This document shows, piece by piece, positions 21,900-34,097 of a stretch of DNA of 64,000 nt. A program made the position numbers and the translations under genes. Each line of letters starts with the position of its first letter. The stretch's first letter is position 1. The notes under the pieces are model-generated. The model did not search any database, was not told where the DNA came from, and was given only the letters and a program-made list of their open reading frames with translations. Location: positions 50,771,672-50,835,671 of the forward strand of contig OZ026517.1 in the NCBI GenBank assembly GCA_964019695.1. The letters run 5' to 3'. This DNA is from Loripinus fragilis. Taxonomy: Eukaryota > Mollusca > Bivalvia > Lucinida > Lucinidae.

Positions 21900-22137
21900 T
21901 GAGCCGTGACACGTGATTTCCAACAATGTGGCATTTTGACAAGTGTAGACTTAGACTAGGCTGTGCAGCCTCCTTTTAAGCTTAATACTCCAAATGAGGT
22001 TCATTCAGTAGCTTAATATTCATAGAATATTCAAGCGACAAGCAAAGGCTCTGATCAGACTGCGCGTATGCGCAGGCTGGTCTGAGCTTTTGCTGGTTGC
22101 ACATACCACATTGTTGGAAATCTCATGTCGCGGCTCA
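21900..22137 (+). mobile_element. Family E copy 4, best preserved
   Basis: 238 bp from TGAGCCGTGACACGTGATTT to AATCTCATGTCGCGGCTCA. The internal TTCAAGCGACAAGCAAAGGC and ACTGCGCGTATGCGCAGG palindrome are intact. AAA/AAAT lies on both sides. Confidence 0.8.
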
Positions 22138-22740
22138 AATATCGCACACTGGCCAATATAAAATAACTGACTTACACAAATGTATCCTTTTCGGCGAAGA
22201 AATAACACTAGTCTGGAAGTAAAAAGTACAGGCAGAAAAATGATACAATTTTACACAGGTTTCATATTTTGTACATTGTGTGTGTTTAACAGCAAATTAG
22301 AACACCCACATTAATTTAAAAGCGCTTATTTTTTTAAAACATGTCAATTTATCTTAAAGATTTTGGTAAAATTGCAACTTGGTTTCAACTGAACAATACT
22401 GTAGAAGGGCAAATCACCATATAACAGATGGTTAGGCAATTTTGTAAATTATTTTTTATTGTTGAAAAAATCACCTTTTTAGCCGGAAAGGCGGACCACG
22501 ATTTGAAACTTTTCAAGTTCACATCTAAATTTGAACGAGAAGGACAGCTCCCCATATTGGCACCAAGATGATGAATTTTGAGTTTACCCTTTCCTGCATG
22601 AATATTCATGCTAGACTCCACCAACTATGAAAAATTGTATAAATAAACTTTCATGATGGTACATTGGCCAAAGAAATTACTTGCAATGTCCAGTAGTATA
22701 TGATAAGATATATCATATTTCCATAATTAAACAGAGTAGA
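22138..22740. other. No feature seen
   Basis: No gene. The minus-strand ORF at 22385-22624 has no splice-site or family support. Confidence 0.35.
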
Positions 22741-22743
22741 CCC

Positions 22744-22774
22744 TGATCAGGCAGCTCTTGCAAGAGCTGCCTGA
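22744..22774. repeat. Hairpin TGATCAGGCAGCTCTTG (family F-type centre)
   Basis: Perfect palindrome around GCAGCTCTTGCAAGAGCTGC with ATCAGGC/GCCTGAT arms. AATGGGTTAA at about 22830 resembles the family end. Confidence 0.6.
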
Positions 22775-23059
22775 TATGTGTGTGCACTGTTTTCAAAAAC
22801 ATTTAAAGGTGTCTCTGTAAGGTAATGGGTTAAATGTAGAACTGAGGTAGTCAAGGCTGTTTAACTACTTTTGTTATATGACTGGAGAGAATTCTGTCTC
22901 CTGATTGGCCCAATTAGTCTTCATAAATCTGTATGTCTACCTCAAAACTTGTGAGAAAGATCTTAGATGTCTTGGAATGAAGGTTGAACATGTCTTTAAC
23001 AACAAAAGTGAAAGTAGCAAAATTTTCATTCTTAAATGAAAAGTCATATAATAAAACAG

Positions 23060-23193
23060 TTATTGACTTCAATTTCAGTAAACATAAGGATTTATCTACC
23101 CTTAAAAGTGATATTAACCTCGGTCTAGCGCCTCGGTGAATTATCACTTTTTCGGGTAGATAAATCCTTATGTCCACCTCATTGAAGTCAATA
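23060..23193. mobile_element. Foldback element, arms about 55 bp
   Basis: TTATTGACTTCAAT, ACATAAGGATTTATCTACCC and AAAAGTGATA on the left are mirrored on the right. The loop is CCTCGGTCTAGCGCCTCGG. 134 bp in all; no ORF of note. Confidence 0.75.
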
Positions 23194-23243
23194 ATTGTAT
23201 AATATTGCACAATATCGCAGTTCTAATATGGACATCAATTCTC

Positions 23244-23438
23244 AGGGAGCACAGTGGCTTAGCGGTAGAGTGCTTGACTGGAGACTGAGGGTTCTGGGTT
23301 TGAGCCCCACTGACGTCATTGCCTTGTGTCCTTGAGCAAGACACATTAATCATTGCTTAGTACAGGACCAACCCAGGAAGACCCGTCCCGACATAACTAA
23401 AAAATTGCTGACTGAAACGTAAAGAATCAAATCAAAAG
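23244..23438 (+). mobile_element. SINE G copy 2
   Basis: Head GGGAGCACAGTGGCTTAGCG, B box GGGTTTGAGCCC, body CCTTGAGCAAGACACATTAA and ACCAACCCAGGAAGACCC, tail AACGTAAAGAATCAAATC. The A box has a CTTAGCGG change. Confidence 0.8.
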
Positions 23439-23553
23439 CAGCCCTTTTTATTTTGGCCACCTTCATATTAACAAGATAATAAGCATTCTTGTGAGAAAAC
23501 ATTTATTCAGGTTGTAAAACCTTAAGCCTCTAGGTGATAACAGAATAACTTAC

Positions 23554-23716
23554 AAGACAGTTCCTATGACAAAGACCACCAAAGCAAGTAGTAAACTGAC
23601 AATGATGGCCGTCGCTGCAGTAGCCACCTCTGGCTTGACAGGTTCTTTAGACGTCGTTGAAACTGTGCTTCCAGTTGAACTATCGATCAATGATATTGTT
23701 GGGTAGGTTGATGAAT
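23554..23716 (-). CDS. Host gene, transmembrane exon
   Basis: 163-nt exon. Acceptor TTATATTCATCAG ends just before 23716; donor CTT/GTAAGT is at 23553-23548. Read in the phase set by the 34.1-kb exon it gives a Ser/Thr-rich extracellular part (STYPTISLIDSSTGSTVSTT), a PVKPE hinge and a hydrophobic span (AIIVSLLLALVVFVIGTVL) that makes one membrane helix. Exon end phase is 2. If the donor were not used, the frame would stop at once (TTG TAA), giving a tail-less form. Confidence 0.65.
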
Positions 23717-23950
23717 CTGATGAATATAAGAGTCAGTCTACTGTAAAAGTTATATTTGGCGGTTATTTTTTATTGACGCTATTTGCGGTAAAAACAAATC
23801 GCCAAAATATGAGACCGCAAAAAACATTTTTGAATTCAGTTACACAATAAGCAATAAATGGACTAACACCAATAGTATGTTGGTATCCGTATCACCAAAA
23901 ACAACTTTTGAACGACAAAGTATGTTTCAAAGTAGAGGAAACGACGTCTT
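23717..23950. other. Intronic DNA, no feature
   Basis: Intron side of the transmembrane exon; no repeat border recognised. Confidence 0.35.
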
Positions 23951-23956
23951 AAAAGG

Positions 23957-24020
23957 GGCTACTATAAAAGGAAAGAATATGCTCCCCATAGGGAGCATAT
24001 TCTTTCCTTTAAAAGTAGCT
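23957..24020. repeat. Foldback family M, copy 1
   Basis: AAAGGAAAGAATATGCTCCC, loop CATA, complement, with GGCTACT/AGTAGCT outer arms. A diverged copy lies at 51873-51916. Confidence 0.7.
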
Positions 24021-24189
24021 ACTAGGAGAATAGAAAATAATTTTAAAGGGTATTACATTGAGAAACCGCCAACATTGAAATTCGCCAATATGTCAGTCTT
24101 TTAAAATCGCCAAATTTTATGCCGCGAATATTTATGACATTCAGAACATCTCGGTCAATTCATCTTTCAAAAATAACCTCTTTTTCCAC

Positions 24190-24375
24190 TAGTTCCGTCT
24201 GCTGATTACCTTTGCAAACAGTTTGGAATCAGATAAAGCCTGAAAAAGCATCAGGCCTGATCTGCTTCTGAGCTGCATCACACTGATGGTACTCTTGAAA
24301 GAATTTTTAAAAAAATCCACAGACAACACAAAAGCACGTAAAAATTACCCAGTAGGTAGGTAAAGAGTTAAAGTG
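24190..24375. mobile_element. Family F-like element, diverged
   Basis: GTCTGCTGATTACCTTTGC on the left; centre GGAATCAGATAAAGCCTG and CAGGCCTGATCTGCTTC; right end GGTAGGTAAAGAGTTAA. The terminal TTAA is kept on the right. Confidence 0.5.
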
Positions 24376-24472
24376 CCACTAAACATTTGCAACAGCCGAC
24401 TTTTTCAAATGTTGTGGCTGCATTAAAAAACGATATAATATTTAATATTTCATGTAAATCATCTGCTTATCT

Positions 24473-24588
24473 TTTGATATGAAGTTTACCAGGCAATGTT
24501 ACGAGAACGCATGTTGACATCGCGAGGCTTGCCGGCCGGCGATTCAATATGCGTTCTCGAAGCCGAGCCTGGTGAACTTGATATCAAA
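24473..24588. mobile_element. Foldback family N, copy 1
   Basis: 116 bp with inverted ends TTTTGATATGAAGTTTACCA and its near-complement, inner arms CGAGAACGCAT and ATGCGTTCTCG, and a GC-rich loop GCGAGGCTTGCCGGCCGGCG. Further copies at 29932 and 30020. Confidence 0.7.
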
Positions 24589-24599
24589 AAGGCGAATTT

Positions 24600-25490
24600 A
24601 CTCGGACCCAGTATAAATGGAATGGTCAGTGGGGGGAAATACAAAGATATGTTATCGTGGCTTTATTATATCGCTAGTTCAAAGTACTACAGCGAATAAA
24701 ATTGATTCATTCTGAACAATTCCCGAGAGTATGCAAAGTGAAATATTACAGGTAACAGTAAATTAAGTTTTATCATATTCACATGGAAAATTGTTAGGGA
24801 ACACCTCTTGTATAACGTAGTTAAACTTTGGAGTAACATTTTCCTACATTCTTAAAGTGTATTAACGAAACTTTTTAAATAATCAACATCTGTATTATCT
24901 AAAGTTGCTACAAAGTGAAAATGATGAGTATCAAGCAATTACTGTGGCTGGAAGCGGCCATTTCGGATACAGAAATTTAATTTCTGATTTTAGGGCCCTA
25001 TTGATAGTTCTTGCAATAAATTGCTTCGATGAAGTCTGATTATACTCTTTTTTCGTAAGCAAAAAGCGTAAGCAATTGCAAGATTCTATGCCACATTTCC
25101 TTCTTTGTCTATACATTTTGCAGGTTGTTATGATTTAGCCAGATTTTGAATATGACCATTCAGGACTTTCAAAACATACATTCTAATCATAAAATCACAG
25201 CAGAAGTATTCGAATTTCGTTTATTTTGGAAATTATCTAAGAATATCTGTTTCCATAGAAACTAGTGCAAAATGCAGATCGTATACGGTTATGTTACTCA
25301 AAGCTGATACACTCTTTTTCAAAACCAAAGTCATTTATTCATTAGATATGTCCAGTTTTTTTTCATTTTATGCTGTTTTTGCTTTCCAAAATTGTCTTCT
25401 ATGGTGTGAAGAAACTAAAAGGCAAACGTGTATTAAGGAAAATTGAGATTATTCACGTGCGGCATATTGTATCCTCCGTAGCACAAACAT
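24600..25490. other. No feature seen
   Basis: AT-rich intron-like DNA of the minus-strand host gene. Confidence 0.35.
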
Positions 25491-25491
25491 T

Positions 25492-28400
25492 GAAATTCAG
25501 TCGGGTCAGTCAAGATCAGGTGTCCATTGAACCTTGCACTTAGACAAAAAAATAAAGTTTTCAGAAACTTGTTAAAGTGTTTAAATCTTTTTTCTTAATA
25601 TATGGAACAGCTTTCCAAAAAATTTCATGACTTAGACTCTATGCCCTTCTTCTCAATTTTCGTTTGCATGTACATACCATCTAACTGTCACGGACACCAC
25701 ATAAGGGTGTTATAAATTAATTTCCGAAGCCTCAAAGCATCAGAGAAAACTCAGGTAGATGTATGAATGTTTATTAAATTGAAAATATGAGAAGGATAAC
25801 TTTGGATGTATTTTTCAATAGAGTCTAGCTTTCTGGATACTTCAGAGACTTCACAAAGATACAGAAAATCAGCCTCTTCATGTATTTTCATGTTACCATA
25901 TTCCAATTTTTATTTAGTAAATTGCAAGAGAATTGTTCTAAATCTTCATTATTTTCTCAATATTTGAACATATATCTATTTTGAAACTTTGTTCTTTTGG
26001 GTATATGTGCCTCAGATTTCTGCAATGAAGAAATTTTCCCAATAAACTTTTACGCGTCACGGACACTACAAGTACAGCTAACAGTATCATCTGAATAGTC
26101 TAAGTTCATCATTAGGTTAAATCATTGAATGTAGCTTTCAAACTAAATGAAATGGAACAAAATACAATAATAAATCAATTAACGGCAACATTTAAGAAAC
26201 ATTTTAAGCAGAGCAGCCAAGATCAGGTGTTCATTCTGACCTTATTAGAATCTCTTTATCACATATTTGCAATTGTCATAACATTGGTTTATGGTTGCTT
26301 TTAATGACTTTTCTATTTTAAGTCACATAACAATGGCTATGCCAACAAAATACTATTGCTTTCCTGAAGTTTTCAGCCAAACTATTTGTAAATGACATTT
26401 TTTGCCATACCAGGTGTCCGTCACAGACACTACATGTACATCTTTGTACAGGGCACTTTATGCATTTATATCTTATAAATATTTCATGTTGCTAACAATA
26501 TTACTCCAGGTTCCATTAATAGACAAGTGGACAGTTTTAAATAGAATTAACATAGTTACAAAAGTTGCTGATTGCATAATGCACATGCTTATGGATAAGA
26601 TACTAGTTTAAAAACAACCTATCTTTACAAATAATCTTCAATTATTTGAGCCTAAATAATAAAAATGGAGGTAGGAAGTTTAAAACGGATATAAAAATAC
26701 ATTAAAGGCTTAAAACCTGGTGATGTTTTCTTTCTTGTTTGGGCAATGTCATGAACATACAGACTTAAAATCATAGCATTTAACTGTCACGGACACTACA
26801 GCAAAAATGATTTAAGTTTTCATATTGTTTTATTTGACACTAAATGATGCACACATTGGTCAAAAGCTGGATATTATTTCTACTAATAGTTATAGTTGTA
26901 TTTAAAGTTCATCAATGTAAAAAATACTCATATATTTACAATTTTCTTAGTTTTTCTAAAGTCTTCATTCAATTTAAGAATTTCTGTCAGAAACTATTTT
27001 AAAAAGGATCACTGTGTTAAGTGTGTTATGCTTACATTTAATTTACATAAGGATTTAAATAGAATTGTGCCAGTCTTTAAGAAGTGTAAAAAAATCTTCA
27101 TTTTGGTGACTCAGAGATCTATTTTTGTCAGTAAATATCACTTTTTGATCAGCTACTTGATCAAAATTCTATTTTATTTCTAAAGGTTATTGACACTTCT
27201 TTGTTCTAATTACTAAATCAAATCAAATCTGAGAAAAGCATTGATCCTCAGAATGAAAATAAAAAATTGAAACATTTCAAATGACCCATTTTATTACTTT
27301 AAATCGAGGCAAAACATTTCCACACCTCTCAAATCACACTCATGTCATGTTTGAAAGTCACATTAAAAGGACTTCAGCACAGAACCATATATAATGTATT
27401 AACAATATGCTCTTACCAAAATTGTTTTCAAAAATTTTGTTCACCTCTGTGAAATGCCAATTTTTAACAGGCCTTTAATTGACGATATATGTATATTGAC
27501 ATTAGTGATAACTTGCTTACCTGTACTTGCAGTTAAATTTTTGCTTTTCTGTAGTGTCTGTGACAACTGAATATGTATCAATTAACAGTGCCAATGCCAT
27601 TTGTAAACATAAACAATGTCCTAAGTTGATTCAGATATAGAATATTACTTAGGTTTGAAGTAGTATATATATCAAAGTCATATTACAATGTTGATACTTA
27701 TGTGAGAATTATACTATCAGGTGTCTGAAACAAACACACACAGCCTGACAAAAATCAAATCCAATAAAATACTTAAACTACTTTCACTTTAAAAATTAAC
27801 ATATGACCCTGACATGAATTTAAGCTTTTTTGTGGGCCTGATATTTAACCGCTCTGAACAGATATTACATGTCTTTGTCACGGACACTACAGCCGTCACA
27901 GACACTACATTTTAGGATTTGCCTCAAAAATCTCAAACAAATACATGACTACACATTTAATAGCTTGAATCAAAGTAGACAGGAGGAAGCATTGTAAGAT
28001 GAAAAGATAAACTTCTCAGTCCCATGTCATGCTGACAAGATATTAGACTGTCACGGACACTACAAAAATTTGTCTGAGTATTTTTTTAGATTACCTGATT
28101 TTCTATAAAAGGCAGGGACATGTTTATTCTTATTACTCTGAGATATTTGATACAACATGACCTCGGAATTGCGCTAATTGTTAAAAATCCTCTGCATTAT
28201 TTTCTTTTGGATAGCTAAAATAAATTATGTGTGGTATAAAACCGGGAATTGATATCGAATGAGTAGTTTGGCTAAAATGAGAATAACTTCATTTCTACCT
28301 TATCGATTTTGTTCATTTAAAGACCTGCTTAATGGGGAGTCAGCTGTCCAAAATTGTAAATATCCTGCTTTATTGTGGACTGAATAATAAAATAATAAAA

Positions 28401-28656
28401 CAAAGATGAAATCTTTCAAAATTCTGAGTTCAAACTGATAACGCTTAAAAAAAGGGCTTTTTGACACTTTCTGAGGCTGGTGAGAAAAAAGTGCTTCCAT
28501 ACCAAACATTTTGCTGTCTGATAAGCTTCAGCATATTTCCCAAAGTGTTTCAAACAACAGACTTTGCCTTTTCCTTTAACCTGTGTCCAGATATGAGTTG
28601 ATAACACAATGAAAAATTCTTCTTACACCTGATCTTGACCAACCCGAGTGGAATTC
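25492..28656. mobile_element. Unclassified 3.2-kb AT-rich unit with inverted ends and a recurrent 15-17 bp motif
   Basis: The left end (25492-25523) contains TCGGGTCAGTCAAGATCAGG and the right end, complemented, TCGGGTTGGTCAAGATCAGG, both followed by TGT. A third, direct copy (CAGCCAAGATCAGGTGT) is at about 26213. Between the ends GTCACGGACACTACA or a one-base variant occurs eight times: 25687, 26056, 26420, 26786, 27550-27564 (minus), 27877, 27895 and 28050. The first four are 369, 364 and 366 bp apart although the DNA between them is not alike. No long ORF or transposase motif. Could be a non-autonomous transposon with many protein-binding sites, or decayed tandem DNA. Confidence 0.5.
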
Positions 28657-29300
28657 AGCAATTCAAGCTGGAAGTTGGCCGAGAAGATGGCCATGCTTTC
28701 CAAAGTGTTTTATCAAAATTCCAGAATCGCAAGCCCTCAGGTAATTCGGATATTCAAAAATTAAAATTAGGGCTTCAAGAGCTCCTTAACTTTTTTCCAC
28801 GTGTATATTTAGGTTGATTGCTGACGAGTTTCGACTAAAGTGCCGAAAATAGCTAAAATGGGTACCTTGGTTTCTTGCTGATGTTCATAAAGACAGATAA
28901 ACTAACAATAAATATAACAATACAATCTTAAAGGTAATATATTGAACCATTGCTTTTTTTAAGAAAATTCACAGATATCCAGAGAAATAGATCTAATGAA
29001 GAGATATGATTATTTAAACTTCAACATATGTTTAAACAAACTACAGTTAACATGTATAATTACGTTTTTATAGATTTTCGTGTCATACAATGTCATTGAC
29101 GACGTCATTCAAAAAGTGCAACGTCATCGTGACCTGATAAGGCACATGCGTGAGATAGACAACGTTTATATCGGGTCAACATGCAAAACACGGCAGTTAA
29201 TGTAAGAGATACCTGATAAAAGCCTCTTTACGCTTTATGCCTTGCAATGGACATATTTTTATTTTCATCTCTCGCCAAACAAGCCCTTTAACTTGCATGA
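28657..29300. other. No feature seen
   Basis: Intron-like DNA without recognisable content. Confidence 0.35.
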
Positions 29301-29304
29301 GGGT

Positions 29305-29565
29305 CTATTCACTCACTATTCATTAAAAATTTAGCACATTATTCATCTCATTAAAATTTTGGGATAATCATTAAAATAAGACCAATTATTCATTAAAAGT
29401 AAGAAAGGTGGCAAAGAAATCTGATTATTCACTATTCATTTTATTTTTCTTCAATTTATTAAAAAAAAATAGGATTATTCATTATTTTTAGGCTCTCATT
29501 ATTCACTATTCATTATTTTTGGCTCATTATTCACTATTCATTATAAAAGGGCCAGTATTCACTGA
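29305..29565. repeat. Low-complexity ATTCACTATTCATTA repeat
   Basis: Imperfect reiteration of ATTATTCACTATTCATTA-like words over about 260 bp. ORFs here are not meaningful. Confidence 0.7.
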
Positions 29566-29931
29566 CCATTATACCCCATCCAGGCCCTCTTGTATTCCTT
29601 CAGTCATCATACTCTTATCCATGCCTGGCCGGTTTAGTTTAAATGGTGTGACAATTTTGAATAACGTTTTAATCACACAGATCTCAACTTGCCAATTCTG
29701 GCTGCACAATGTCTTCACTGCAATATCTGAAAGGCTAAGCTTCATGCCTGGAAGAGTTTATGAGATTTACATAAGTATTTTTTATTGATGACTTTCAAAA
29801 CTTTCCTTTATATTAAAATCTCTTAACTCCCTGGGAAATTTACACACGGTTTTCAAAAGAGGGTTTGTCGTTTTGAAAAAGGTATGCACATAGTGCGCTT
29901 ATTAATAGAGAATACTAGATCTAGGTGAGTA

Positions 29932-30137
29932 TCTTTTGATAATAATTTTACCAGGCAAGGCTTCAAGAACACTTGTTGACATCGCGAGGCTTGCCGAGAT
30001 ATATAGAATACTAGGTGAGTATCTTTTGCTGTTAAGTTAAACAAGCAATGCATCGAGATTGCTTGTTGACGTCGTGAGGCTTGCCGGGCGATTCAACATG
30101 CATTCTTGATGCCGAGCCTGGTAAACTTGATGTCATA
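29932..30137. mobile_element. Foldback family N, copies 2 and 3 in tandem
   Basis: A partial copy (29932-29999) and a fuller one (30020-30137) sit head to tail. The joint repeats TACTAGGTGAGTATCTTTTG (about 29916 and 30009). Both keep GACATCGCGAGGCTTGCCG or a close variant; only the second keeps the GAGCCTGGTAAACTTGAT end. Confidence 0.6.
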
Positions 30138-31076
30138 AGACGCCAACCTGGTATACTATTTATCAATTTCTCTCTTCAAACTAGCGAATATGACATCATT
30201 ATGGAGTTAATGTCGGTTTAATATACATTGTACTCAAACAGTGCAGTCATTGCGGGCTGGTTGCAGTTAGAGAGAGCACAAATTACGCTATTTTAGTAAT
30301 GTGATCCATTCTACGTGCAGGTTCTCTACAACTATTAATTTCTGGCTCAATTTGAGCCTTTAAATTCTACAGTTAGGTAAGTACCAGCCGATTTCTGGAT
30401 AGGTAGTGAGAATTTATGTGTCCGAAATATGTTCATATACTAATGAGTGTGCTGTGTAAGTCAAAAGTTATTATTTAATGGCATCACATAATGAAAAATA
30501 CAAATAAGTGAAGGAATAGAAAGTTTTGTATATTTCTGCTTATTATTTGCGGAGATGCGCACCATTTTGTAGATGTACGCAAAATATGAGTAGTCAATGG
30601 CATTATATCAGTCATCGAGAGTCTAAATAAACTCAATATGTTGCATACGGTGACCTGATCACTGGGCAAGAACACCCAAAATACAGAACTATGCATACAG
30701 TATAAAAAACGTGAATAACTTCCAAATGCTCTGCCCTCCGATTTCGAACTTTTTGCACATTTATGTACTGATATTTTGCATTTTATCTTAAGTAAGCATA
30801 TATTCAAGAACATAAACAAAAATGCCTTTCATTGATTATTGAATAAGTGTATATTCAATTGTAGACTTCTAAGAATTGTTAGTCGTAATGCCTTTATTTG
30901 TTTTCAAAATTCAATTGGTATATTCCAAGTGAGTGTTGTACGTTGGTTTGTTTTATCTATGCACAGGATATTAGAAAAAAGGTTTGCTTGCTAGATTTGA
31001 TATAAGACACAGTGTTCCTTTACTTTGTTATTTTCTGCGGTATAATGCTTTTCTTTGAAGGTATTAATACAGGTGT
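30138..31076. other. No feature seen
   Basis: AT-rich; a 111-codon minus-strand ORF at 30484-30819 is not protein-like by composition and lacks splice or family support. Confidence 0.35.
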
Positions 31077-31079
31077 TAA

Positions 31080-31524
31080 GGCCAGAATTTTTTTATTAGT
31101 TGATTTACGAACCCTCCTACTGTAATTTTCTGGAAAGTAGAAAAAAAAATTATTTCAAATTTTTTTTTTTATTTTATCCGCCGGCTCTAAATATTATTTG
31201 TTTAGTTGAAAAAAAAAATAATATATTTTTGAGACTGTGTATTTTTGAGAGTGACACTCTTAAAAGTGATTGTCCTGTCCAGATTTATAGAAAAATGATG
31301 AAATATATAAAGATTTAATACCGACTGTTGGTTTACCTCACTAGTTTTACTGTTTTTTCTGGAGATATTAAAGAAAAGAAGATAAAAAGGCTCTAAAAAA
31401 AAAGCTCTGAAAATGACCAGTTAACTGGTCATTTTCAGGGCTTTTTTATTTATTTTTTTTCGTCCCCTCGGCCCTAAATCTGAAAAAAAAATCCCGTAAA
31501 TCAACTGATAAAAAGATTCTGGCC
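31080..31524. mobile_element. Harbinger-like miniature element with TAA target duplication
   Basis: The inverted ends are about 30 bp (GGCCAGAATTTTTTTATTAG; complement of the right end GGCCAGAATCTTTTTATCAG, both continuing TTGATTTACG). TAA flanks both sides (31077-31079 and 31525-31527), the duplication expected for PIF/Harbinger. A second perfect hairpin (GAAAATGACCAGTTAACTGG) sits near 31404-31443. No transposase. Confidence 0.75.
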
Positions 31525-31527
31525 TAA

Positions 31528-32750
31528 CTAACGTATGGAAAGCCTAGAACCCCTTCAAATTATGGTATCTTGGATCAATGTCAAAACCGAGGGCACTAGT
31601 ACCTACAAGAGGTGTTTCATGTTTATTTGAACAAATTTAAAAATGCTGTTACTCAGTTATTTCTCGTTATATTGGGTAATAGTTGATTTCCATAGATAAG
31701 TCTGATCTCCAGGAATACGTAATCATCAAGAAAATAGTTCTTAGTTTTGGGGTTTTTTTTTTTCTGGTTTGAAACTGTCTCTGAAGATGAGTAGTCAAAT
31801 TTTAAGCGTTTAAAATGCTGTCTGAAACGAAATGTACTAAATCTTTCTCGAACAATTTCTCCAAAAGATAAGAAGTTTTTCTCTTTGAAACTTTTATATA
31901 TTGTACATAGATTATTAAAGTATGTTCTGTTAGAAAATAAAGCATTCCAGTTTGATATTTACTTTTTGGAAGAGACTTGAACAGTTTGAACAATTTTAGG
32001 GTTTACAGTTTCCATAGCAACACTAAATTGTATGCAAAGTATTCAATTGCAATATTTGGTGATAAGTTTTATTGGCAATAGATCTAAGAAATTGAGTCGG
32101 CTGTGAGTTTTGAGAATTTGTTTTTCAAACTTCTTCCAAGACACATTTTATGCATGAGATAGCCATTTGGGCACTTATATGGAAGAACGTATTAAGCCCA
32201 GTTTCCAAGCAAAAACGGGCACACATAGACTGTTTCTCATTTAAATAATAGACTGAGTGTTCCTCTAAGCGTAAAAGAAAATTTCACACTTAAATACGCA
32301 TTTTCATAGAGGATACACCAGTTTTAACTCTTAAAATCAATTCAAAGGGGGTGGGGTGTATTTAGGGCCGCCTTGTTATGGCTATGCTTTAAATTTCCAT
32401 CTTTGTCTTTTTGGCATTTACCAAGGGCACGTCCGTTAAGCATGAAAAAGCAAAAATTGTTTGTTTTATTTATATGCAACCGCAGAAAGTGAAATTCAAT
32501 TATGTTCAAATAAACATGAAACAGGTCTTGTATAATATGTTTGGAACCAGAAAATCAAAGTTGAGATATCAAGACGCATGATCTACATTGTGAGCTGCAG
32601 AAACTGAAATTCTGGCTTGATCTGTGCAAAGCTCTTTATGTGGCCTTTAATGAATGATTTATCATCATAAGCAATTAATTTTTGCGGACTTCAATTTTTG
32701 AGAATATTCTAAAAACGAGGCCATGTAAAGGTCAAATATTATGCTTATGG
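31528..32750. other. No feature seen
   Basis: AT-rich intron-like DNA; no repeat borders found. Confidence 0.35.
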
Positions 32751-32829
32751 TTCAGGTGAGCTCAAAACAAGGTTGCGAAAATCTCTCTTTAGTTTTCGAG
32801 GAGAACAGTATGGTGGAGATCACGGTTTC

Positions 32830-33165
32830 ATTAGATTTATTAGCTGTGGCCATTTTGATAGGTGCAGCAGAGTCACTTGTGCAATTTTGAAAGAGTGCAT
32901 TTTGGGGAACATTTGTGTAAAAGTATTTGGATATGAGTCAACAGTTCGGTATTAGTTGATGTTCTTTTAGTACTGGTTGCTATATAGTTCAATTGAGCAT
33001 AACTAGGGGAATTATGAGGAACATTTCAACAAAATTATTTGGGCCAGAGGTTCAGAATAAATTGTTTGAAGATGTTTCTAATTTTAGCTGTGGTGGTCAT
33101 TTGAAGCCGTTTGTGAAATGTGGTAGAAGTGCATCATGGGGAACATTTCTGTAAAATCAAAGTTT
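32830..33165. repeat. Two diverged direct copies of a low-constraint repeat
   Basis: TTAGCTGTGGCCATTTTGAT and GGGGAACATTTGTGTAAAA (32838-32925) recur as TTAGCTGTGGTGGTCATTTG and GGGGAACATTTCTGTAAAA (33085-33160), with GAGGAACATTTCAAC in between. No coding content. Confidence 0.5.
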
Positions 33166-33208
33166 GTATCAAAACAGCATGAACAAAGCATTAACTTGTA
33201 AATAGGTA

Positions 33209-33714
33209 CGTGCATTAAGGGGCTTTTTTGGTCCATTCTAGAGCCAAAAACTGAAAAAAAAAAATTATCATTTTCTACATCGGATGCTATGGTAACAAAA
33301 ATGGTCGACAAAATAGGCTTGAAACAAAAAAATTGCCTTTTTGGACCAAATTTAAGGCTGTTGAAGACCAATATTTTAAGAATTAGATATCAACACAGCT
33401 AAATACCAACAAAATCTTTTTAATGTGTTGTGTATCATGGTAATTCTCATCTTCTGTTAAAATATCTTTTTGGTATTTGCTTGTGCTCTATGTTAATTTC
33501 TCTGTCAAATTTTGCTCCAAAAAGGTCAATTTTACTATTTACAGCCGCCTACTTTGGCGGTCATTTCTGTTATCATTGCAACGTTTAAGTCAAAGAAATT
33601 TGAGACTTTTACACTTTGGTTATTTTTCTAATATACTAATAAGAGCAGATTGGTGAAAAACATTTTTTATATTTTAGCCTCAAGGGGGGGGACCAAAAAT
33701 CTCCTTAATGCACG
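33209..33714. mobile_element. TA-flanked miniature inverted-repeat element, 0.5 kb
   Basis: The ends CGTGCATTAAGGGGCTTTTT and, complemented, CGTGCATTAAGGAGATTTTT continue GGTCC and are bordered by TA on both sides. Tc1/mariner-type miniature element likely. The minus-strand ORF overlapping its left end is not a gene. Confidence 0.75.
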
Positions 33715-34097
33715 TAGCTCTTTGAACAACATGTAGCAATGCTTATAACATGTACTAACATGGTTTACATTGTTTCAGTTCAGCAAAAAAAAACTTTATG
33801 TCATAACGCAGGCGCTATATCGACTGTCGCTCAACAGACATAAAAACATTAAGCAGATATACAGCTGGATATATAAGTGACAAATATAAGCGAAGAATGT
33901 TTTCATAAGTAAAATATTGATTAAAATATTACCCTTCTTAACAGCCACGTGCACTATTTTGTGCCCTCGTCAAATGCAACCAACTCGCGATGACTGTGCT
34001 GTTCAAGTACAGTGTTTCTCTAGCGTGATGTACCTCGCATTGGTTAAAACTGTCCTCGGAATCAAGCAAATCTTGTAAGAAATAATTATAAAACTAC

